From Alistipes sp. (lineage in GTDB: Bacteria > Bacteroidota > Bacteroidia > Bacteroidales > Rikenellaceae): 34,858 bases of DNA. The position numbers were made by a program, and so were the translations under genes. Positions 8,400 through 16,386 of this stretch are shown in pieces. The notes beneath the pieces were generated by a model, which made no database searches, had not been told where the DNA came from, and worked only from the letters and a program-made list of their open reading frames with translations. The stretch covers positions 1-34,858 of the forward strand of contig JAFVVS010000111.1 of assembly GCA_017502025.1 (NCBI GenBank), written 5' to 3'. How positions within the stretch are numbered: position 1 is the first letter of the stretch; each line of letters starts with the position of its first letter.

Positions 8400-8804
8400 T
8401 TATTTTGCTTGCGTAGCAAGTATCAATCTGTATCCGTTATCCTTGGCGATATTCATCACCTTAACGACCTCATCCACCGCCACCTTCTTATCGCAGTGCA
8501 ACGATACGGTAGGTTGCTCCTGTCCATCCAAACGAGCCTTCAATGCACGCTCGATACCCTCGATGCCCTGCACCTTGTCCAACTCGACATAGTAGATGTA
8601 CTCCGAGCCCTTCTGCTCGATGCTGACGGTGGTTATAGCCTTGTCCTTCAACTGATTGGAACTCTTCGGCAACTCCAATTTCAACGCATTTGGGTTGATG
8701 AGCGTAGTTGCGATGAGCATAAAGATCAGGAGAAGGAACATCAGGTCGGTCATTGCCGATTGCGAGAACGACTTATCGACCTTCGAACCTCTCTTAATTG
8801 CCAT
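8400..8804 (-). CDS. exbD: ExbD-type biopolymer transport protein
   Basis: A 134-residue ExbD: a short cytoplasmic N-terminus, one membrane helix (about 21-37, LMFLLLIFMLIATTLI) preceded by the conserved proton-path Asp20 in AMTDLMF, then a periplasmic domain (about 45-134; LELPKSS, TVSIEQKG, VSLHCDKKVAVDEVVKVMNIAKDNGYRLILAT). With ExbB it forms the inner-membrane motor that energises TonB. It begins 6 nt after exbB, so the two are co-translated. Only one exbD is present; some Bacteroidales loci carry two. Confidence 0.92.
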   Translation of the reverse strand: MAIKRGSKVDKSFSQSAMTDLMFLLLIFMLIATTLINPNALKLELPKSSNQLKDKAITTVSIEQKGSEYIYYVELDKVQGIEGIERALKARLDGQEQPTVSLHCDKKVAVDEVVKVMNIAKDNGYRLILATQAK

Positions 8805-8810
8805 AGTCTG

Positions 8811-9494
8811 CTATTTTTGAACAGGTTGATTCAAAATATCCATAAATGCGATGGTGTTTGCCTCCATGCGGAACACCAACTTCTCGATGCGGGCTACCAA
8901 GTAGTTGTAGCCGAAGTATGCAGGAATACCCACGATAAGACCACCTACGGTGGTTACCATTGCCACATACATACCGCCCGAGAGGAGTGCCATATCGACA
9001 GTACCACCAGCCGATGCCATATCCATAAAGGTACGCACCATACCGAGTACGGTACCCAAGAAACCGATCATCGGAGCACCACCGGCGATAGTTGCGAGGG
9101 TTGGCAAGCCATTCTCCAACTTCGAAACTTCGAGGTTAGCAACATTCTCCACTGCGCTCTGAACATCGCTCATTGGGCGACCCAAACGCTCCAAGCCCTT
9201 CTCGATCATTCGTGCGATAGGGGTATTCTCGTGGTGGCAGAATGCGATAGCCTCCTTAACCTTGCCATCCATAACATAGTCACGGATGCGGTTCATAAAG
9301 TGCATATCGAGGCGTTGTGCTCGCTGAATAGCCACAAAACGCTCCACGAAGATGAAGATGGTAACGCCTCCCAACAAGAGGAGCACCCACATCAACCAAC
9401 CACCCTTGTTAAACATCTCCCAAAGGGACAAGTTCTCTGCCGTTGCGGTAGCATTTGCCACCACTGCCTCGGCTGTCTGCAACAATTTAATCAT
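8811..9494 (-). CDS. exbB: ExbB/TolQ/MotA-family proton channel
   Basis: A 227-residue inner-membrane protein of the MotA/TolQ/ExbB family. The first helix (about 31-52, GWLMWVLLLLGGVTIFIFVERFVAI) is followed by a cytoplasmic region (RDYVMDGKVKEAIAFCHHENTPIARMIEKGLERLGRP) and two further helices in the family core (TLATIAGGAPMIGFLGTVLGMVRTFMDMA and GGMYVAMVTTVGGLIVGIPAYFGYNYLVARIEKL). It forms the stator channel with ExbD. It starts 19 nt after the tamB stop, linking outer-membrane assembly and TonB energisation on one transcript. Confidence 0.92.
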   Translation of the reverse strand: MIKLLQTAEAVVANATATAENLSLWEMFNKGGWLMWVLLLLGGVTIFIFVERFVAIQRAQRLDMHFMNRIRDYVMDGKVKEAIAFCHHENTPIARMIEKGLERLGRPMSDVQSAVENVANLEVSKLENGLPTLATIAGGAPMIGFLGTVLGMVRTFMDMASAGGTVDMALLSGGMYVAMVTTVGGLIVGIPAYFGYNYLVARIEKLVFRMEANTIAFMDILNQPVQK

Positions 9495-9513
9495 AATGCT
9501 TTAATGTTTTAAT

Positions 9514-12500
9514 TTATTTAGTTTGTTCGTTATTTTCTTTGCTCTTCTTCTCTCGCTTGAAGCGGTGCTTCAATCGCTGGCGCAGGTCTTTTGCATTGTT
9601 GAAATCCTCCTTAAAGTAGATTCCGATACCTGTCTCCTGCAAACCCTGGTTCTCGTCGAAGCGGTCTATCGTATGGGTAAAGCCCTTCAAACGAAGTGTG
9701 CCTGCTCGGTCTATCAGCCAGGTGAGGTATGCCTCGCCCGTGAAGTTCGAGGTTGCATTTACCACCTGTGCCTTATCCACTATGTAGTTACCCTCCACCT
9801 CAATCAGCAGACGGTTGTCGATAAGTCCCTTCGAGAAGCCGAAATCGACCTCATCGCTCATCTGCTCGGTACGAGGGCGGTAGCGCAAGACAATCTTGTA
9901 GTCGTCGTTCGAGAGCCAGTTGCTAAATTGATTTGACAACATCTCGAAGCCCGTAGCGGCAGTTGCAGAGGCTCCAAGCGAAGAGGACATAGCATTATTC
10001 GACTCCGAGATAAAGCTGTTGGCAATTATCAGGTAGAGGAACTGCTGTGATTTACTCTCAGGTGTAGCCAAAGCACTCGCAATAAGGCTCTGTACCTCCG
10101 AATCGGCACTCGGTACTACGATGTCGAAGGTTACCGTAGGCTGTGTCAAGCGGTCTGTGAGGTGAATCAAGCACTCCACAGGTACGGCTCGTGTCGAGCG
10201 GTTGCTCTCGGTGAGCGAGCCTTCGAGCAGAGGTTGCAACGACGCTTTCAACTTATATACGGCATCGATATTGAGCAACGCATCGAGAGGCTCTCCTGTC
10301 CATTGGATAGTCGAACCAGGCTCGATATCGAACCACTTATTTACTATATTCTGCAAGGTGAAGAGGTAGCTTCCCTTCTTGATGGTGTAGTCGCCATACA
10401 TCTCGAATATGTCGCTCTGCGGGTTGATGCGCAGATTGAGCTGACCCTCGCCCGTAGCCTTGATAATATCGCCTACGGTAGGGTCGATTACCAACTGCAC
10501 CTCGGCATTTGGTCGCACATCGAGAGCCATTGTAATCTCCATAGCATCGCCACCCGACGAAAGACGCTTCTGCCTATTCTCGAACATCATCTTCTTGCGA
10601 ACAAGGTAGGATGTTGTATCGCTCTCCTTGGTTGCGAAGGTTACAAAGTCCGCAGTCGATATATCGCTATTGTCGGTCAAAGGCATATAGAACTTGGTGT
10701 AGTCGTCGCTACGAGCCACAAAGTCCATCTTTACACCCGCCTTGTCGCCTCGTACCGAGCCTGTTCCCGTAGCGAAGATATTGCCATAGAACATCGGATT
10801 ATCTCGCTCGGTGGTGTTCAGCACCTCCATATTGTTGATCTGCACACCGATGTTGTATTCGATATTCGAGAGGTGCGCCAACGACACATCCATCGACAAT
10901 GTACCCTCACGACCATTCCTGTCGAATACAGGTACTCCCTCGGTCTGCAAATGGTTGTTATGCACCTTGACCACCGCCTTCGGAGCAGAGTAGCGACACT
11001 GCGTGTAGGCGATAGTCGTAGCAAGGCTATCAACCAAAATCTCGCCTCGCAACTCTGCATCTCTGCGTTCGCCACTGATGGTTAAATCGACCGTTGCAAC
11101 ACCCTCGGTGTCGGTGATTACATCCACCAACAGCGGATCGAGCAGATTCATCTTCACACCCTCGGTCTGCATTCGTGCATAGTAGCGCATCTGCGATGGT
11201 GCGAAGTAACCCTGAATAACTCGCTTGCCCTCGCTGCGTGTGGTGATATCGAGCGAAGCACGACTACGACCGAAGTCCCACTGCGAGGTGAGGAGCAAGT
11301 TCGGCACCTCCACGCCACTCACGGTTACGCTATCCATCTCGATGCGGGCATCGATACGAGGATTTCGCATTGCCGAGTGGAGCGTTGCATATCCATTGGT
11401 GCGACCATTCACCTCGTAGCCAATCCGGCTGGTTATCTGCGTGAATGGCGCCAACGAGAAGTTGCGCAAGCTCATATATACCGAATCGGTGCTGTTGCGG
11501 GATGCTACACCATCCACATATAACTCCTGCGTGTCGCTACGCACCGCAAAGCGGTGTATTGCCACACGAGAGGAGTCCATCTCTATTCCGTCACTTGTGA
11601 TTTGCCACGATATGTCGTCGCTCTCGATGGAGGATGGGTTGAACGATATTGCAAGGTTGCGACGGTTGTTCTTGCGTGTAATCTTTGCGTTTGCCGACAC
11701 CTCGCCTTGCAAGTCACGCACCGAGTCGGCAAAAATGGCATCTATGCGGATGTCGTTATCCTTTGCGCCACCTTCAACGCCCACGCCCGAGAAGTGGAAT
11801 GCTCCGGCGTAGAGGTCCTCTGCCTTTAACGAGAGTGCCAACGAGTCGCTCGCATTGCCCGCCTTGACATCAATGTTGGTGACAAGGTAGTTGTTGTGCA
11901 TCAGATACTCCGACGATGCATGCATAAGGAATCGGTTGTCCAATGGGCTCACCAACATCTCTACCTTCGAGCCTTCGGCCATCTCCAAGCCATCGGTTAT
12001 ACAGCCGAGCAGAGGGTCGATATCTTTGGTAGTGGCGGAGAGGATAGCCACCTCGCTGCCAATCTCGGCAATGTGGGTGCCGATATTCTCTCGTGCCTCC
12101 TTATCGTAGAGGAGCGGAGCGTATTGCGCCAAGAGATTTTTCAGGTAGTATATTACATTCTTGTATGGGGTGCGGCTCTCGAATACCGCATCGGCAAAGT
12201 CAGATGTGAGGGTGAGCGTTCTCGCATCCTCGTCGCTCTTTATTGCAAGCTCCACCAAATCGGCTTCACAGCCTCTGCCTACCGTTTCGTACTCCGCTTC
12301 GGCAATGCGCAGAACTCCGTTTAACTCATCGAGCGATGCTCCACGAGCCGACAAACCCACATCGCAACTGAGTACCGAGATGCTGTCACGCTTGTTGATG
12401 TTCATTGCGTGGAGGTCGGCGTGCTCTACACTCATCACTGCATCGTAGAGTGGCATTCCTCGCTCGGCAAGGTCCAAAATAGCCTGTGCATCGAGTTTTA

Positions 12501-14010
12501 GAGCCTCGTCATTTACGCCCAACGAGCCCGCTACACGATTATCCTCTATGTCTGCCACGAGGGTGAGATTGTTGTATTCGCAACCATTTATAGTTATGCT
12601 TGCAACTTCGCCACCGCCCTTCAACAGAAGTGGAGAGTCGTCACCAAGTTCCACCTCAACTTTTGCATTGAGCGAACTCTTGCCTACCACCGATGTCGCA
12701 AGAAGTGCGGAGAGGTCGAGCTCCTCGGCTCCTACCGTTGCATTTATCCCTTTGCGACCATTGGCAGGATTTTGCATAGTACAAGCCAATGCCACCGAGC
12801 CACCGCTGCGCAATCGGCTGTTTGCCTTTGCCGAGAACTCACGGATGGTGCCCTTGAACTCGCCCGAGGCGTCGATACCGCCTATGCGATCGAGATATTG
12901 CGATGCGGTGTCGCCAATGGAGAGGTGGGCGATGTTATGAAGAAGGTAGGCTACCTCCTCGGTCGAAGCACGCAATCTATTGACCTTTATATCAAACTTT
13001 GTTCGCTCTACATCTATGAGACCTCGCACTCGTGCCGAGCCTTGCAGTGTTCCGCCATCTTCGAGTGTGGCATTTACGATATTGCCCTTGAAGTCTGCCA
13101 CCGGACCGTTCATCGAAGCGGTAACATTGCGTAGCGAGGTCTTCCAGCCCCACAACTCGGATGCAAAGTAGCCCACATCCTCCGACGATACATTGCTTCG
13201 ACTGATGTTGCAGATGATAGGGATCTTATTGATGAAATCTCGGTATTCGAGCCAATCTTCGCCTTTGAGCAGAAGGTAATCGAGGTTGATGTTGCTCAAT
13301 GCTGTCTGGATATTACCCTCGTTAATCTCAATCTTGCCATTATCGACAAGTATGCTACCCGAAAGATTATCCAACTCAAATCCGGTGCGCTCCACAAAGG
13401 ATAGCGACTCCACATCGAGCGAAACAAAACCTCCACTCCTGACCAAAAGATTTTCGATGTGGGTATTCATGCCGAGCAGATGCATATCGGCAAAGTCGAT
13501 ACCCGCTTCGGTAGGCTCGTCGAAGCGAATAAGGCTGAAATCTATGCCCGAGCCATCTATCGAGCGGATATCGAGCCTGAAATCGCTCTCTTTCTCTCGA
13601 TTTACGAGCTGGTCGGTAATCTCCTTTACTCCGAAGGAGCCTCGGGTGGTCTCCTTTACTACGAATTTTCCGCCTTTGACCTCTGCGTGGTTGATGACGA
13701 GGTTCTTCTTGGCAAGCGAAGCCAACGATGCAAGGTGGGCATCCGCACGCTTGACATAAAGCAGTGTGTCGCCATCCCAATCGGCAACATAGAAATCTCG
13801 CATCGCTACACGATTGAGCAGACCTATGGTGATGTGTCCTACCTCGACTTTGGTGTTGAGTTTCTCGCTTGCCCACTCGGCAGCACGGTCTATTGCGAGG
13901 TTCTGCACCGAAGGAATTGCAAGCAACAAAGCGGGCAAAAGAGGAAAAATTATCAGCAATAATACGATTGCGGATAACACTCTTAACAATATTTTTGTAA
14001 CTTTGCGCAC
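9514..14010 (-). CDS. tamB: TamB-like translocation/assembly protein
   Basis: A 1498-residue protein. An N-terminal membrane helix (about 8-34; LLRVLSAIVLLLIIFPLLPALLLAI) anchors it in the inner membrane, and PSVQNLAIDRAAEWASEKLNTKVEVGHITIGLLNRVAMRDFYV is the AsmA-like start of the bridge. The long middle is repetitive beta structure expected of the hydrophobic-groove tube that spans the periplasm. The C-terminal TamB domain (DUF490; about 1100-1490) has the typical GTGSVRGDKAGVKMDF, NAEVQLVIDPTVGDIIKATGEGQLNLRI, YTIKKGSYLFTLQN and KIVLRYRPRTEQMSDEVDFGFSKGLIDNRLLIEVEGNY. Family members help outer-membrane protein assembly and move phospholipid to the outer membrane. It is the first gene of the minus-strand unit and has its own strong promoter. 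It ends KENNEQTK. Confidence 0.9.
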   Translation of the reverse strand: MRKVTKILLRVLSAIVLLLIIFPLLPALLLAIPSVQNLAIDRAAEWASEKLNTKVEVGHITIGLLNRVAMRDFYVADWDGDTLLYVKRADAHLASLASLAKKNLVINHAEVKGGKFVVKETTRGSFGVKEITDQLVNREKESDFRLDIRSIDGSGIDFSLIRFDEPTEAGIDFADMHLLGMNTHIENLLVRSGGFVSLDVESLSFVERTGFELDNLSGSILVDNGKIEINEGNIQTALSNINLDYLLLKGEDWLEYRDFINKIPIICNISRSNVSSEDVGYFASELWGWKTSLRNVTASMNGPVADFKGNIVNATLEDGGTLQGSARVRGLIDVERTKFDIKVNRLRASTEEVAYLLHNIAHLSIGDTASQYLDRIGGIDASGEFKGTIREFSAKANSRLRSGGSVALACTMQNPANGRKGINATVGAEELDLSALLATSVVGKSSLNAKVEVELGDDSPLLLKGGGEVASITINGCEYNNLTLVADIEDNRVAGSLGVNDEALKLDAQAILDLAERGMPLYDAVMSVEHADLHAMNINKRDSISVLSCDVGLSARGASLDELNGVLRIAEAEYETVGRGCEADLVELAIKSDEDARTLTLTSDFADAVFESRTPYKNVIYYLKNLLAQYAPLLYDKEARENIGTHIAEIGSEVAILSATTKDIDPLLGCITDGLEMAEGSKVEMLVSPLDNRFLMHASSEYLMHNNYLVTNIDVKAGNASDSLALSLKAEDLYAGAFHFSGVGVEGGAKDNDIRIDAIFADSVRDLQGEVSANAKITRKNNRRNLAISFNPSSIESDDISWQITSDGIEMDSSRVAIHRFAVRSDTQELYVDGVASRNSTDSVYMSLRNFSLAPFTQITSRIGYEVNGRTNGYATLHSAMRNPRIDARIEMDSVTVSGVEVPNLLLTSQWDFGRSRASLDITTRSEGKRVIQGYFAPSQMRYYARMQTEGVKMNLLDPLLVDVITDTEGVATVDLTISGERRDAELRGEILVDSLATTIAYTQCRYSAPKAVVKVHNNHLQTEGVPVFDRNGREGTLSMDVSLAHLSNIEYNIGVQINNMEVLNTTERDNPMFYGNIFATGTGSVRGDKAGVKMDFVARSDDYTKFYMPLTDNSDISTADFVTFATKESDTTSYLVRKKMMFENRQKRLSSGGDAMEITMALDVRPNAEVQLVIDPTVGDIIKATGEGQLNLRINPQSDIFEMYGDYTIKKGSYLFTLQNIVNKWFDIEPGSTIQWTGEPLDALLNIDAVYKLKASLQPLLEGSLTESNRSTRAVPVECLIHLTDRLTQPTVTFDIVVPSADSEVQSLIASALATPESKSQQFLYLIIANSFISESNNAMSSSLGASATAATGFEMLSNQFSNWLSNDDYKIVLRYRPRTEQMSDEVDFGFSKGLIDNRLLIEVEGNYIVDKAQVVNATSNFTGEAYLTWLIDRAGTLRLKGFTHTIDRFDENQGLQETGIGIYFKEDFNNAKDLRQRLKHRFKREKKSKENNEQTK

Positions 14011-14044
14011 TGCTTTGTACTGATTTTCGGCACTTTATGCCCTC

Positions 14045-14064
14045 GTAAGTTATAAATAACTTAC
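14045..14064. promoter_or_regulatory. Perfect dyad at the predicted tamB start site
   Basis: GTAAGTTAT and ATAACTTAC form a perfect 9-bp inverted repeat separated by AA. It abuts the tamB -7 box, so the predicted transcription start falls inside it. This fits an operator for a dimeric regulator, or a small hairpin at the 5' end of the mRNA. Confidence 0.5.
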
Positions 14065-14095
14065 AAAAGTAGTCATAATTTGCGAGAAGTGCAAA
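14064..14095 (-). promoter_or_regulatory. Promoter for the tamB-exbBD-tonB-korAB unit
   Basis: On the minus strand TTTG (14095-14092), a 20-bp spacer and TACTTTTG (14071-14064) form a full -33/-7 match to the Bacteroidota consensus. The tamB ATG is at 14010, giving a leader of roughly 50 nt. No comparable promoter was found in the gaps between the ten following genes. Confidence 0.8.
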
Positions 14096-14121
14096 CAAAA
14101 AGCCAAAAAAAAAGTTGGCGG

Positions 14122-14181
14122 AGTTACACGGTTACAGTGGCACACGCCCATGTAACTATGTAACTATGTAACTATGTAACT
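14122..14181. repeat. Mirror-armed 8-bp repeat upstream of tsaD
   Basis: The left arm 14122-14141 (GTTACACG, GTTACAGT) faces a right arm starting at 14146 made of TGTAACTA repeated about four times. The arms are inverted copies around a 4-nt centre (ACAC), so the segment can fold as an imperfect hairpin. It lies between the tamB promoter and tsaD. Confidence 0.7.
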
Positions 14182-14216
14182 GCACAGCGATATAGAACAA
14201 TAGTTAAATACAAGAT

Positions 14217-15236
14217 ATGAATAACGATATTATTATACTCGGCATCGAGTCCTCGTGCGACGACACCTCGGCAGCGGTTTTGCGCAATACAACTCTGTTG
14301 TCGAGCGTTATCGCTTCGCAAGCGGTACACGAACGCTATGGCGGTGTAATCCCCGAACTCGCATCCCGTGCCCACCAACAGAATATTGTTCCCGTAGTGG
14401 ATGCTGCACTGCGTGATGCAGGCATTACGCCCGACAAGATTGACGCTATCGCCTTCACTCGTGGCCCTGGCTTGCTCGGCTCGCTTATGGTAGGTACATC
14501 GTTTGCAAAGGGTTTAGCCATAGCAAACAATATACCTCTTGTAGAGGTAAATCACCTTCACGGACATATCCTATCACACTTTGTAGATATGCCCGATAAG
14601 GAGTGTGAACACCCTAACTTTCCATTTCTATGTCTGTTAGTTAGTGGTGGTCATACACAGATAGTTAAAGTCAATTCTCCATTCGATATGGAGATTGTCG
14701 GCTCGACTATCGACGATGCAGCAGGCGAAGCACTCGATAAGTGTGCTAAGGTTATGGGCTTGCCATACCCCGGCGGACCCGTTATCGATGCCCTTGCAAA
14801 GGAGGGAAATCCCGATGCTTTCAAGTTCGCTAAACCTCGCATCGGAGAGTTCGATTTCTCGTTTTCTGGCTTGAAGACTTCATTCCTCTATACACTTAGA
14901 GATGAAGTAGCCAAAAACCCTAATTTCATAGAGGAACGCAAGTGTGACCTATGCGCAGCCATACTACATACAGTGGTAGATATATTGGCTGAGCGCTTGG
15001 TTAAGGCTGCTAAGCACTATCGTATTTCGGACATCGCCATAGGTGGCGGAGTAGCAGCAAATTCGCTCCTCCGAGAGCGCATTGCAGCCGAAGGAGAGAA
15101 GCGTGGTTGGCGCACATTTATTCCTGAGCGCCGCTTCACAACCGACAATGCAGCGATGATTGCCGTAGCGGGATATTATAAATATATGAACGAGGAGTTT
15201 TCAACCCTCGATGCTGCTCCCGTAGCGAGATTTTAG
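14217..15236 (+). CDS. tsaD: tRNA N6-threonylcarbamoyladenosine synthase subunit TsaD
   Basis: A 339-residue cytoplasmic protein of normal family length. TsaD transfers the threonylcarbamoyl group from TC-AMP to A37 of ANN-decoding tRNAs, working with TsaB and TsaE. The ASKHA-fold motifs are GIESSCDDTSAAV (9-21), the metal-ligand HxxxH in VNHLHGHILSH (His113 and His117), LVSGGHTQIV, IDDAAGEALDKCAKVMGLPYPGGPVID, FDFSFSGLKTS and a C-terminal TTDNAAMIA with the third ligand Asp. The start ATG is the first in frame. It is divergent from tamB. I saw no clear -7 box before it, and the upstream region is filled by a mirror repeat. Confidence 0.95.
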   Translation: MNNDIIILGIESSCDDTSAAVLRNTTLLSSVIASQAVHERYGGVIPELASRAHQQNIVPVVDAALRDAGITPDKIDAIAFTRGPGLLGSLMVGTSFAKGLAIANNIPLVEVNHLHGHILSHFVDMPDKECEHPNFPFLCLLVSGGHTQIVKVNSPFDMEIVGSTIDDAAGEALDKCAKVMGLPYPGGPVIDALAKEGNPDAFKFAKPRIGEFDFSFSGLKTSFLYTLRDEVAKNPNFIEERKCDLCAAILHTVVDILAERLVKAAKHYRISDIAIGGGVAANSLLRERIAAEGEKRGWRTFIPERRFTTDNAAMIAVAGYYKYMNEEFSTLDAAPVARF

Positions 15237-15320
15237 CAAAGCAGTTGTTACATAGTTACACAGTTACACAGTTACATGGGGGGGCGTAGCCGTGTAACCG
15301 TGTAACGGTGTAACGGTGTT
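15237..15320. repeat. Mirror-armed 8-bp repeat after tsaD
   Basis: About four GTTACACA-type units (15246-15276) face about three TGTAACGG-type units (15293-15318) around a G-run and CGTAGC. The fold would be a long imperfect hairpin just after the tsaD stop, so it could serve as a terminator-like structure, though no T-run follows. Unit sequence is close to the array at 14122-14181, on the other side of tsaD. Confidence 0.7.
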
Positions 15321-15411
15321 GGTCTTGGGGACTCTGACGGTTATCACGGCGCAGCGAGATAAGGGTTGTTAAAGGCTATTAAAGGCTATTAAAGGTTATT
15401 AAGGGAGCGCT
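15321..15411 (-). repeat. Composite repeat element, copy c
   Basis: Read on the minus strand it begins AGCGCTCCC (15411-15403), continues with a 10-bp array (TTTAATAGCC type) and ends CTGCGCCGTGATAACCG followed by TCAGAGTCC. The same ends flank arrays of other sequence at 19304-19403 and 19412-19493. No gene is present. Confidence 0.65.
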
Positions 15412-15472
15412 GATGCAATAAAAAACTTTAATAACCATTAACTACCCTTAATCACCCTTAACAACCTTTATT
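15361..15472. repeat. Mirror-armed 10-bp repeat
   Basis: The left arm 15361-15405 (TATTAAAGGC units) and the right arm 15425-15472 (CTTTAATAACC, ACCCTTAATC units) are inverted relatives around a centre that includes GATGCAATAAAAAA. The left arm is shared with composite element c. Gap 15237-15597 between tsaD and the TSUP gene holds only repeats and the promoter. Confidence 0.7.
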
Positions 15473-15481
15473 GAAACTTGC

Positions 15482-15516
<35 letters not shown>

Positions 15517-15532
15517 AATTGAAACTTTTCCG

Positions 15533-15553
15533 TTTTCAGTTTTCAGTTTTCAG
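15533..15553. repeat. 7-bp tandem array (TTTTCAG)x3
   Basis: Three perfect TTTTCAG units, preceded by TTTTCCG. The array occupies the place where the -33 element of the TSUP promoter would lie. A related inverse array (CGGAAAA, four units) lies at 19204-19231. Confidence 0.9.
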
Positions 15554-15563
15554 TTTATTTTCC

Positions 15564-15571
15564 TATCTTTG
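15564..15571 (+). promoter_or_regulatory. -7 box for the TSUP-uvrA unit
   Basis: TATCTTTG matches TAnnTTTG and lies 26 nt before the ATG at 15598. The -33 position falls in the TTTTCAG array and reads TTTT rather than TTTG. Confidence 0.65.
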
Positions 15572-15597
15572 CCAATCTATAAGGCAAAGTTGGGAAG

Positions 15598-16386
15598 ATG
15601 ATAGATTGGCACATAGCGGTAGCACTGCTCATTTCGGGTACGCTGGTCGGAATAATCAACACCCTCGCAGGAGGTGGCTCGATTATTACGATGACTATGT
15701 TTATGGCGTTCGGTCTGCCCATAAATGTTGCCAATGGTACAAACCGAATAGCGGTTTTGATGCAAAATCTCACCGCTTCGATAACTTTTATTCGCAAAAA
15801 GACCTTCGACCTCAAACACGGATTTCTACTCTCAATTCCTGTAATAATCGGAAATATCGCAGGCTCGTTCGTGGCGTCTTACATCAACGATTGGGTGTTC
15901 AAAATCTGCTTCGGTGTGATTTTGCTCGTCATAATGGTCTATCTGCTGCTCGATACACGAATTAAGTTGAAGGCAGGTAACAGACTCGAAATCAAACCAA
16001 TACACTACTTCTGGTTTTTGCTTATCGGCTTCTACGGAGGCTACATCTATATCGGTATCGGCTACCTTATCCTCGCCATAGCGTTGTGGCTTATGCGAAT
16101 GGACTTGGTTACGGCAAATGCCATTAAGGGCTTCGTAATTCTGCTTGCCACACCTTTCTCGTTGGCGGTATTTATGATTATGGGCAATGTCGATTATACC
16201 TTTGGTATAATTCACGGTGTAGGCAATATGATAGGCTCTTTCCTCGCATCGCACTATATGGCGAATTGGGGCAAGAATTTCATAAAAATCTTTATGGCGG
16301 TGATTGTCGCCATCTGCTTCTGCGACCTTGTGGGAGTTATCTCGTTGCACGATTTTTTCTACTCTATCTTATCAATTAAAGAATAG
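15598..16386 (+). CDS. TSUP-family (TauE/SafE) membrane permease
   Basis: A 262-residue integral inner-membrane protein of the TSUP/TauE-SafE/DUF81 family, usual length about 250. The N-terminal half starts with a helix ending in the family motif GTLVGIINTLAGGGSIITM (about 14-32) with NGTNRIAVLMQN shortly after. The second half begins near HYFWFLLIGFYGGYIYIGIGYLILAIAL and includes TANAIKGFVIL and MIGSFLASHY, the internally repeated half typical of the family. About eight hydrophobic helices are visible. Family members export or import sulfite, sulfonates or small organic acids; the substrate here cannot be told. It is followed after 5 nt by uvrA, which implies co-transcription, with no obvious functional link. 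Confidence 0.88.
   Translation: MIDWHIAVALLISGTLVGIINTLAGGGSIITMTMFMAFGLPINVANGTNRIAVLMQNLTASITFIRKKTFDLKHGFLLSIPVIIGNIAGSFVASYINDWVFKICFGVILLVIMVYLLLDTRIKLKAGNRLEIKPIHYFWFLLIGFYGGYIYIGIGYLILAIALWLMRMDLVTANAIKGFVILLATPFSLAVFMIMGNVDYTFGIIHGVGNMIGSFLASHYMANWGKNFIKIFMAVIVAICFCDLVGVISLHDFFYSILSIKE

Noticed and set aside
10162..11085. 307-residue plus-strand open frame over tamB
   Set aside because: Antisense to tamB in a region with clear TamB domain motifs; no start context or family match.
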